Of a DNA stretch of 64,000 bases, positions 54,901 through 64,000 are shown one piece after another; positions within the stretch are counted from its first letter, which is position 1, and each line of letters opens with the position of its first letter. Source of the stretch: Isochrysis galbana (Eukaryota; Haptophyta; Isochrysidales; Isochrysidaceae); NCBI GenBank assembly GCA_018136815.1, contig CM030935.1, positions 3,403,999-3,467,998 on the forward strand, written 5' to 3'. The notes beneath the pieces are model-generated. The model was given only the letters and a program-made list of their open reading frames with translations, was not told where the DNA came from and ran no database searches. Position numbers and translations under genes: made by a program.

Positions 54901-57900
54901 ACGTCTCTCTCCACTCGAGCCTCGTCCGAGACGTCCTTGAGGGAGGAGGGGAGTGCCACACCACATAATATACCACATCGAATTGCGGCTGCGGGTGAAA
55001 CAGTGCCTTTAGCTGAGGAACCGAATTCAGATGACGCCATACTCCCATCGTCTGTGACTTCCGCCTCGGCAGGCCCGGGTAATCCGACGCACAAGGGGGG
55101 GGGTGCTATCTTTGCCCATCGTGCTAGGGCACTGGCGATCTGAGCCTCAAGTATGCGCACGTCAGCTCGCGTAATCGCCGGCTCTTGTACCGATCGCGAG
55201 CGGCCAGCTGCCTCGAGGCGCAATTTTCCATCGCCTACCACAATCCCACAAGCAATCAGTTGTCGAAGACGTTGGTGCCAAGCGACAAGGTTTTTCGCGG
55301 CCTGTACGGCGTCAGCCGCGCCATCAGCATCAAGTAGGTGCGCTGCGGCCCCTGCGCCGCCGTCTTCTTCACTAGGTGCGTGTGAGCAGCCGCACTCCTC
55401 GAGCAATCCCAAGGTTTTGGTCAACACGTCGAGGTCTTCTTTCATGACATCAATCTCCATCGCAACACGATCTATTGCACAAACACCAGCGGGATCGTCT
55501 TCTCCTTGAAATACAGCACCCCGATCTACGGGCAATTGTGGGGGCTTCGTGGGGCTTGGCAGGTCGAATCCAGCACGTCGCAACACCGCAATACCGTGCC
55601 CAAAGCCAGCTGCACCATCTTCTTTGGCGAACCACGTGGACCAATTCACAAGTAGCTGCAAGATAGTAGCAGATAATGGTGGCGGTTGGGGTTTGCTTTG
55701 TATGGAGCCACGGCACTGCGAGGAGCGCTCTCCTTCGCCGTTGAATGTGAAGGTTCCGGTAGCGTTCAGAGTTCCTGAACGGCATAAATCGACGAGTTTG
55801 ATAACCCATCGCTCATCCGCCACCGAGGAGCGAAATGAAGGACCACATAAGGGAACGCACCACTCCAAAAGCATAAGTGCGGCTAAGACATGGTGTACAC
55901 TCGCCGCATCTTCTTCCCTCGCCTGGCTGATTCCGTCCTCGAAGAGACGCCTGACTGCTGCTTCGCAGACAACAGCAGCACTTGCAGCGGCACTTGCAGC
56001 GGAGGTCGACTGACCCGAGCAAAATACGTCGGCGTCAGTCGCTGCGTCGGGTGCGGAGAAGCTTGTCATGATGGCCTCGAGATCTACGGCCAAATCAAGC
56101 ACGGCAGCCCAATCTCTTGCAACAGCTGCCTGCTTGCACTCATGAAGTAGTCGGGTAACCTCATCTTCGACTGCGCTCACGTCGCGAGCAGACCTTTCGC
56201 CGTCAGGCATGCCTATGCCACCCACACCGTCAGCAGCATCCGATTCTGAAGCGGACGCGGAAGTGTTCATAGAGGGCAACCTACTTTCGTCCACAGAGCC
56301 CGCATGTACACGCATATCAGCGTGAGATGAGGTTTTTCGGCTTTCAATAGAGGAGCAAAAACGGTGGCGCGCCTGCATTCGAAGCCTGAAGGCCGCTCGT
56401 TTTCTCATTAATGTAGAGCCAGCGACGATTAAGTCCACGCGCGCTGAGGCGCAAGTCGGCGTGTCCATGCAAACGGCTTTGGGTGCGAGGGGTGCGCTCA
56501 AGATGCCTACCGGGTCGGATGGTGGCACGCCGGTGCCCTCGTTGACGATGCGATGAAGTTGCTCGTCGAGCCGTTTCCGCATTCCCATGGAAGCTACATC
56601 TGTCGAGCCACTGCTATACTTGCTCGCACTAATAGGTAAGGCTTCTGAGTGTAGAATTGATGTGGACGGTCCCCAAACACCTTGATGGCTAAGTCCCATA
56701 GCCTTTAAGCGGCTGCGCAACCGTGCTACATCCGACGCGCCGTTCGGGGACTTCTCTAGGATAGCGATTGCCTCGCCCAGGGCGTCCGCTGCGGCATCCA
56801 CCTTGGCAAAAAACAGGAATTGGGTTTGAGGATGGCGTGTCGACGCGAGACGGGTTAAGGGGGACGCCCCACTGCACATACCGCTCAGCTATCGATCAGA
56901 GGTGCGTAGCGTAACGATCGCAAAAGATCAAAAGCATGGCATGTGCAGCCACCTGGTCTTGTTGGATATAGACCGCAGCCAAACGTTCAAGGTGAGGGGC
57001 AACTGACTCGGCTGTGTCTCCGGAGCGTCGCCTCGCAAGCTCGTAAGCCTGCACGAAACCAAATATGGGTACGGGGAAGGGGTGGGGTGGGGTGGGGGTG
57101 GGGGGTTGAGATTCGTGTCGCTGATACCCCGGGCGTTTAGCGCGTTGGTTTTGACGACTAGACTGCGGGCGCCCTTCGTGCAGTCTAGGTGAGCTCGAGG
57201 AATCGCTAATTGAGTAGCACGCGAGTCGAGAAATGTGGGCGGCCACTTGCACTCACCTGCTTGTGGGCCTTGAGCGCCTCCGTGTACATTCCAATAGCCG
57301 CGAGTAATCCGCCTAGAGCTGCCGTGGGAGCAAGCGCAGCTGAGCTATTCATCAAGCCAGCTGCGCTCAGGAGCTGGAAGGACGATAAAAGGAGTAGGCC
57401 AGCCTCGCGATTCTGAGAAGGGTGTAAGCAGCCGGAGGGGCCACGTCGAGGCCGTCAGATGAAGCTCTCAGGGTGTGAGAAAAGACGGCATGGTGCATTT
57501 AGGGGAGCGAGAAGCTGCACCCTGGGATCGAGGACAATCGTAACGGGCATTGCGCCGAGCGGCGTACAAAAGATGGCTCAAATGTCTCGGCTCGCGAGGA
57601 CGTGGGAAAGCGGAACGACCCAACACACCTGTCCCTGGGTTATGAATCCATCCGCGGTCTCGCACAACTGGCCGCATTGCGTAGAAAACGACCGCTCGAG
57701 CCTTGCTATCTGTGCATCGGAACGCGACCGAGCCTGGTGCGCGGTGCTGAGCCGCCTTTCCAGTCGTGACACCTCCCGCCGCTTCGCGGCCTCCTCGCGC
57801 TCGGTGCTGTCGCGTAAGATTGTGAGCGCTTCGCCAACGACGTGCGCGTCGAACGGTCGGCTTTTCAAGCGGTCGATCTGTTGGCGGAGGAGCTGCACAT

Positions 57901-60406
57901 CCCTTTCAGCCTCCTGCTCGTCTGCTTGCTGCGCTACTTTCATCTCCACCGCCTCAGAGCTCGTGCCTTCCGTCTCGGCCAATCTCTGCTCAAAAAAGGA
58001 TCGTTCAAGAGCGGCGGTGGCCGTGCGGGCCGTCGCGTCCGCATGTAGCTCTTTCAGTTTCGCCACAGCGTCAGATACAAGATGCAATTCAGACATGAGC
58101 AGCCGTGCCGCTTGCTCATCGGGCTCGCTGATTGCGATGAGATCTGCGTGTAAAGAGGATACCATGGCCTTGGAAGCGGTCGCTGCATATGCGCCAGGAC
58201 GGAGGGATGCGGCGCTGGCAGTCGAGGCGAATGCAATTGCGGCGACGGCCGCATCGCGTGCAGCTCGGCGGCGGGACATGAAAACGAGGACATGAACAGC
58301 TGAAGGATTTTCGCCTACAGGCAATTTTCGGCGGAGCTCACTTCATCCATCCACGCGCATACAAGCTGCGTGGCTGGGAAGTGCCCCCGAGACGGGTGTC
58401 GCACCAACCGGCCAAGGCGGTGTGCCGATGTGCTATCCTGCCAGCGCAACTCGGCATCAGGGAAGCAAAATGGGCTTCAAGGCTACACAACCGAAGCTTG
58501 CATGGTCGAGGGGAGGAAGGGCCAGGTGAAGAGGCTTACCTGCAAAAGCCGGCGCAAGCAGGTGGGTGATTTGGGAGTCTCTAAATGGAATCGCCGCTTT
58601 GCGCTTGGACAAGGCTAGCAACACTTGGCTAAGTGATAGGATGCCGCCGGCATCAGACTTCTCAGATAGTCCGATAGATGGAGCGGCTGGGCGTCGTACA
58701 GGAAGCGGAGGAGGGAGTTCGACGAGATGAAGGAGATTACCTGCCGTATTGGCGGGTTGGGTGGAAGGTGGGCCGACAGCACTGTACAGCCCTCTTCACT
58801 CCAACCGGCAGAGCGGGCTGATCACCGACTTTTGTGCAAGGGGGTACATGCCGAGTGATAGGGGTTCGTGGATGAGAAGTGAGCGAGGGAAGTGGTGCGT
58901 GGGCGGATAGGGTTGCGCACCATAGTGGCCGCCATCTGTCGGCGCCACTCGCAACGTAAGTAGAGTAGTGAAAGGCATGGATTTGCCGCCGCCGACGTGA
59001 CGCGAGACACGTTGGCGCGCGGCGTCCACATCTGCAAGCAGAGCGTCCACATCGGAGGCGGAGCTGATGAGGCGCCACTGAGCGTTGGCAACATGAAGGC
59101 CTTCGGAAGAAGTTTCCGCGATGGAGATCTGAGGTAACGGGCAAAACAGTCCGCCATTAATAGGAAAGCTGGGCTAATGCGGACAGCATGCCGCAGTCAG
59201 CGGGCTTCGGCATCTCGAGGGTGTGGTGTGGACGAAGCAAGGCAGTGCACCTTGCAAACATTATCACCACCGGTTGATTCTGGCTCAAGACATCCATCGC
59301 CATTTGGTAACAACAGATCGATCAGAAGTTCGTGCACAATGAGCGCCGCTGACACGTACATGGACATGCTCTCGGAGAGACTTGCAATCACCGCTGTCAT
59401 GGCCGTGTTGCCCTGTCCCCCAGCCGAAAGGAGGGCCGTCTCGCGGCCAGAACCCTCACCACCATACAAGAGGAGGGCACAGTTTGCGAGGGATGGCGCA
59501 GCGCAAACGGAGGACACAAGAGGCGAGATGTGGCTAGGCATGGAATTGGCCTGAAACGGGGAATGCCCAGGCCCCGCTGGCCCAGCGCACTCAAGAATAC
59601 CGCCCGTCACGCTTGTGCTGATGATGGGCGAGCCGTCTGGCCCTAGGACCGACATGGACTTGGCAGCCACGTCCACACTCAAAACATTGGCATCCACGCC
59701 CTTTGCCACATCAGATGCGTCCGCTGCCAGAGCGAGCCACACACCGACGCGTCGAAGCGAGGGGCCAGCCAAGGGCGAGCTAGACGCTGGGCCATCAGAC
59801 CGGAAGGAGTCGTCAGCTTTGACGGTGAGCCCTGAGCCTCGCCGATCTGGCAAACGCGGCGCAGGCGACGCGCTTCGGGGGCGGCTGAGGGTTCCGCCGT
59901 TAGAGAACCGGCGGGGAGTCGGCGAGACCTAGCACACGGCTAGCAGTGAATCGTGAGCGTACAGGCAGGTCCCTCTCTATCGCCCCCTCTTCTTTGCCCT
60001 CTCCCTTGTCCACTCACTCTCTAAGCGTCAGCTTCTGCTCAACCTTCTCCCTCGCCCTGCCTTCTTCCCACCGCCCTCCTTCCTTGCCTCTCTTCCTCTT
60101 TCCCGCTCTTGAATGATGTCTCACTCTTTCCCCGCCGCCCCCCTCCCGTTCATCCGTCCTTCTCCTATCCTCCCTCCCTCCCCTGCTCTCTCTCCCTCCC
60201 CCACCCCCTTGTCCTGTGGGCCACCCATCTCCTTGCGGTGGGGAGGCTAGGAGGCTGGTTCGGGCGCAGGCCGTGTGCGTAATGGCGCGTACCCTGAACG
60301 GTCTGTTCGACCCGACGCTCGCGGGGCCACCACGCGGCTGGCTTGCTCTCCCCGCGGCTGAGGCGGGCCGGCGGGAGGTCGGACTTGACGACACCGCGCC
60401 GGCCAT
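48990..60406 (-). CDS. Giant two-headed kinesin-like protein with TPR and VHS domains
   Basis: Exons (minus): 60406-60293, 59928-59251, 59128-58921, 58740-58540, 58314-57629, 57412-57257, 57048-56953, 56801-54531, 54353-54237, 54024-53764, 53631-53470, 53294-53108, 52913-52207, 52000-51890, 51769-51719, 51598-51242, 51043-50939, 50863-50633, 50506-50348, 50179-49991, 49805-49731, about 49650-49607 (end uncertain), 49523-49422, 49325-48990; about 2,530 residues. Residues ~65-450 follow a kinesin motor in order, but the P-loop is GGEGSGRE, SSRSH is lost and DLAGSE reads VELPPP; SLSQVLLALSKRKAAIPFRD is still clear. Coiled coil (~450-630) and TPR-like helices (~640-740) follow. A VHS domain (~950-1130) has LMLLEWCVPLCGPSF, then LLVNWSTWF and LRRAGFDLP. 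Coiled coils (~1470-2120) lead to a kinesin-14-like neck, DLEGGFRVHCRVRPLMPQEE. The C-terminal motor has an intact P-loop (AYGPSGSGKTHTL) but degenerate switch I and II (VECASVQ). One gene is most likely; two adjacent genes is the alternative. Confidence 0.78.
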
Positions 60407-60640
60407 CCATACAGCACGGCACAGGCCCCCCCGCGCGCGGGGAGAGGGGGGGGGGGGGGGGGGCTCAGGAAGAGAAAGAAAGGGGGGGGGAAGAGAAAAG
60501 AAAACGGGGAAGCAGGAGAAGTAGTAAGTGCTCTGGACGAGAATCTTTCATCACAACAAACTTCCATAGAGTAGAGAGAGAGGAGGGGGAGGCGGGACCG
60601 GCGGGACCGACCGTCGTCGGCGAGGCTGATGCAGTTTTGT
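60407..60640. other. G-run and purine-rich upstream region of the kinesin-like gene
   Basis: A G run (about 60,446-60,463) and GA-rich DNA to about 60,600. The coding strand is therefore pyrimidine-rich just upstream of the ATG, as at several other starts in this window. Confidence 0.6.
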
Positions 60641-61374
60641 TTTTTTAGTCGACTAGAGCTAGGGAAACCGTGAGCAACTTATTAACTTCTAAGATGGTGA
60701 TTGATTGAGAGAAATTTGTGAGCCGTGCTCTGAGATCTGTGAACAAGAGAATGCCACAGTGTAAGGGTTTAACCCGTACGAACGTACCGACACTACCCGG
60801 GCGCAGGCTAGAGTAGGGTGAAGTTCGCAACTGTTGTCGCAAGCCTTATCGTAAACCGACATCAAGGTGGTAAGAACGCAACAGGGCTCATGGATGGCTT
60901 GCGATGGCTTGCGCCAATGCCACTAGATTGTAGCTCTCAGTCTCTCTGTGCACGCTGTTCCTCCTTGTCGAGACCCGCGTGATAATACCCTCGCGATGGC
61001 CATAAGGTTGGCATTGGAGAAATGGAGACTTGGCGATGCTAATGCAATGCAAAAGCTCCTCATGCTAGGCTAGCTGCCCTCTCAATGTCCAACACAATGA
61101 CGGCCGCGTCAAGGGCGCTAATCATAAGTGGCGACTAGGCCAGGGCCGCAAGAGCCCACGCGTCCTTGTCATGGACGTGCTCATGCCTCGATGGGTCCGT
61201 CTGTTAGACCCAGTCGGAAAATGAGCAGGCCCAAGGGCACACTGTACAAGCCATGCTTAAGCCTGTGTGCCGGCAAAGTGCCTCTCCACACCGCTGCGGT
61301 CCAACGCGGACCGGTCGCGCACTCAACCGCTCATTACGCACGGAGGCATCACTGAGCCTCGTCTCCAGGTGGTC
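60641..61374. other. Intergenic, no gene seen
   Basis: No recognisable frames or repeats. It should contain the eIF3j 3' UTR at its right end. Confidence 0.45.
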
Positions 61375-62699
61375 TTACATGAAGTCGAAATCGTCGTTGG
61401 CACGCCATCCGGCACCTCCACCATCGCCCTCCAATCCACCAAAATCATTGTCAACGTCCTTGCCTGCGGCGATCTTGATTCCTCCTGTGTTTTTTGACGG
61501 TCACAGCGAATATTCATCAAGACAGGGCCAGCTCACAGCCTAAGCAATGCCTAATCAATGTGGCAATAGGCAGCGGCAGCCCCAACGCAGTGGACGTGAC
61601 AGTGTGCAGTTCGAACGGGAGGCAAATGAGTGGATATGGGCGTCTACATGATAGGGAATGCAGAGCTATGTAGGGCGCACCCTTTTTGCCCTTCTTCGGC
61701 TTCTTATCCTTTTCCCTATCAGCCTTCACCTTGTCATTGTACATGATCGAAACAAACGTAGACAGCTCCTGAAGGTAGAACCGAGGCTGTGTGGGGAGAT
61801 GTGCAAGACGCCTTATGTTGCCCCTCCCCCTCCCAGTCCACATGGCGCGGCCACGTTACGGCTCGGCATCGGCTCTGAGCTGAGCGCACTTTTGCGTCTT
61901 CAGTGGTCAAGACCTCGCCCGTCTTGCGCAAAAGAGCCTTGATAAGTTTCATGTGCCCCGTCTTGCCAGCGTATGGACGGATCCGTGAGTCCAGATCCGA
62001 CGCCAACTTGTCAAAATCCTTGTCCGTCTTGGCCTGGGGGGGGGGGGGATGCATGACCGACGAGTCAGGTGCAACGGGGCGCAACGCCAGTGTTCTACTG
62101 AAGCCGGACGAGACGCGTCGGCTAACTTAGCTGCCGCGGACGCGACGGAACCTGGAGGCCCAAGTGCACGCGTTCCGCACCAGGAAGTCGTCAGGAAGGT
62201 CCACTTTGGGATCAGGCCGCACAGCCTCGGGCGGAGGCTTCGAGACGGCTGGTTTGGGCGCTGGCTCGGGCGCTGACTTGGGGGTGGCGGCAGCTTTGGC
62301 GGCGGGTGCAGGAGCTGCCGCATTCTCGGTCGCCACGTCCAGTCCGAATGCGGAGGCGGCGTTGTCGAAGTCGGCAGCCTCCTCAAGCAGCTTCCGGCGG
62401 GCCCTCTCGGCCGCCTCACCGGTCAGGCTCGGGTCGATCTCGGTGGTGACGCCGGCAGCCTCGCGCAGTGCAGCAAGCCTAGCCGCCTCCTCGGCCTCGC
62501 GCTTCTCTCGCTCCTCGATCTTCTTCTCGAGCCCCGTCTTCTCCTTGGGCGGTGCTGGCTTGGGCGCAGAGGGCGCATGAAGCGGCTCTGGCTCCGCATG
62601 GTGGGCCTCCTCGTCGCTCCAAACCTCCTCGTTGCCCTGCTGCGGCAGGCTGAGATCGGCCGCCTCCCAATCGTCTTCATCTTCCCAGTCGTCGGGCAT
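61375..62699 (-). CDS. EIF3J: Translation initiation factor eIF3 subunit j
   Basis: Exons: 62,699-62,181, 62,033-61,890, 61,768-61,681, 61,463-61,375; 279 residues, all GT-AG and in frame. The acidic N-terminus MPDDWEDEDDWEAADL and the charged helix KTGLEKKIEEREKREAEEAA match eIF3j/HCR1. The middle is Ala/Pro-rich. Exon 2 has DFDKLASDLDSRI...HMKLIKALLR, the conserved core helix. Exon 3 has ELSTFVSIMYNDKVKADREK then the basic KKPKKGKKG. The last exon ends GWRANDDFDFM, the typical acidic/aromatic C-terminus. The factor binds the 40S decoding centre and helps start-codon choice and ribosome recycling. An in-frame upstream ATG at 62,867 would add a Leu/Pro/Ser stretch unlike eIF3j, so I start at 62,699. 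Family identity is firm. Confidence 0.87.
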
Positions 62700-64000
62700 C
62701 GTGCGTGGGGAGAGAAGGAGGGAGGGAAGGAGGGAGGCAGGGAGCGAGGAAGGGCGAGCAGTCAGCCGGCGCGCGGGACGGGGGAGGGCCCCAGGTGGCG
62801 AGGCCGCGAGGACACGTAGAGGAGAGTGGAGATACAGAAGAAGACAAACTGAATATGGTAGAAGCAAGGGAGGAAGAGGAGAGGCGAGTGTGAATACAAA
62901 GCAACACAGAATTATGGAGTGACGACCTGGAGGATGAAGGCACTCAAATCTTCATTCCATAATCGCATAATCGTGCATCATGCGTGCATCATTCGGTCTA
63001 CTTTCCAAATTCCTCAAACAAAAAAACGAACTTGACCACTGTGCGCGACACTCGCATGAGGGGAGCGCGACACTCGCATGTCACGGACGGTTTTTAGGTT
63101 TTAGGACGCTCTCTCGGTTCCCGCCGCGCCCCCGCAGCCCTTGCCCCCGCGTGCGACTTCGCGTGGGTGACAGAGGCTGCAACCTCAGGTATTTGGTTGT
63201 TTTTTTTTACAAATGTCCCCATGAAGTCATGGAGTGGGTATATAAACCTCTACGGACAAGGCATACAAGGGAACCTCAAGTTGCACACTCTTCGCATCAA
63301 GCCATACATATGTAGCTTGACCGCGGGACCGCGGGCAAATAGCAAATCGAGAAGTCGCAAGTCGCAAGTCTCATTCGTGGTTCGGGGCACCATTAGGGCT
63401 GTCAAACATTATACATTATTTTAACTTCTAAGGGTGTAGAAATGAAAAAGTCAGGATTGAAGAAATCCACCAAAGTAAAGCGGTAGAAACCCCGGAAAAC
63501 ACCTATCTAGTATCTGTATCTAGCACATATTCGGTGCCCTTTGTTTGGGCCCCAAACCCAGATTCCCCCCGGGAGCCCCCACAGCGAAGCGTAACCCAAA
63601 AACGGCAAAACAAGCCTAAATACTCTATTTCGGAGAGCCCGAATTCAAAACCCAAAACGGCGCCGGGTGCGCTGCGAGACCGTTCTCGTTCCTCAGCCCG
63701 GTGTCCGGCCCGAGCCAGGCCCCATATCCCATATCCCATATCCATATATCCAAGAGCTAACCCTTGACAGAAACGTGGTTGAGAATCAAGGATAGCTTTA
63801 GCCCGGTCACTCACTAGGGGGGTGCGAAGGGCACCATCGGTAATGGGCAAACGAGGACCTAAATAAGCTCCCTATAGGTTCTGGTATGAGAGATCAGCAA
63901 AAAAAATCCGGGGTCCTATGGCAAAATTTTCGAAAAATACTCAATTTCAGGCCTCTGACAGCCGCGCAGAAATATACAACGGGCCCCCTCCGGTATAATT
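62700..64000. other. Upstream of eIF3j and anonymous DNA to the window end
   Basis: 62,700-62,900 is GA-rich on the plus strand (CT-rich for eIF3j). GGGAACCTCAAGTTGCA at about 63,270 is the end motif of the 10,945/37,835 duplication. From 63,400 onward I see no gene; CCATATCC repeats occur at about 63,720-63,745. Confidence 0.45.

Noticed and set aside
58342-58373. A possible extra kinesin exon (TQLVCAWMDE)
   Set aside because: Skipping it joins AFAG to ENPSAVHVLVFM in phase and matches the kinesin pattern better; including it breaks the phase.
1-64000. CRISPR arrays, bacterial operons or riboswitches
   Set aside because: The window is eukaryotic; no regularly spaced repeat-spacer array or bacterial signals were seen.

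Overview
This is nuclear DNA from a eukaryotic microalga. Genes carry spliceosomal introns (mostly GT-AG, at least two probably GC-AG), gene density is low, GC is high, and long purine/pyrimidine repeats sit at gene starts. A thylakoid-lumen cyclophilin (CYP38 type) with a two-step targeting leader points to a complex, secondary plastid. A haptophyte or similar alga fits best; that is inference, not proof.

Layout. 1.1-3.3 kb (-): CYP38-like immunophilin. 3.3-8.8 kb: repeats, a hAT transposase fragment and a tRNA-like segment. 8.85-10.1 kb (+): TMEM144-like membrane protein. 11-11.7 kb: broken hydroxylase and SET-domain remnants. 12.2-13.1 kb (+): signal-peptide/coiled-coil/two-helix membrane protein. 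15.9-18.7 kb (-): CAP-Gly protein with an SH3BGR/glutaredoxin-like C-terminus. 20.7-21.6 kb (+): predicted N-myristoylated protein. 22-24.6 kb: copies of an interspersed hairpin-ATG element. 25.3-27.4 kb (-): SLC22-like transporter. 28.5-30.1 kb: two TA-flanked terminal-inverted-repeat elements. 30.2-36.7 kb (+): FANCD2 homologue. 36.7-41.2 kb: repeats, a LINE zinc-knuckle fragment and an element copy with a 21-bp target duplication. 41.3-42.9 kb (-): secreted/ER saccharopine-dehydrogenase-like oxidoreductase. 43.3-44.1 kb: broken AT-richer ORF pair. 45.4-46.2 kb (-): seven-helix membrane protein. 47.0-48.7 kb: two more element copies and an LRR remnant. 49.0-60.4 kb (-): a giant gene in about 24 exons. 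61.4-62.7 kb (-): eIF3 subunit j.

The two strongest discoveries are as follows. (1) The 49-60 kb gene encodes about 2,530 residues with two kinesin-motor folds, one at each end. The first has lost all nucleotide-binding motifs; the second keeps the P-loop but has degenerate switches. TPR-like repeats, a VHS domain and long coiled coils lie between them. (2) A repeat family has at least nine copies here. Each begins with a short palindrome whose arms co-vary between copies, followed 4-8 bases later by an ATG (ATGGAGCGYGC in seven copies). One copy is bounded by a 21-bp target-site duplication and an A-rich 3' end, so it moves like a non-LTR retroelement.

The genes are independent housekeeping or cell-biology genes on both strands. 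I see no operon-like or pathway cluster. Exon boundaries were read by eye from splice signals, frame and family similarity; every listed exon set keeps the frame except one short kinesin exon noted below.
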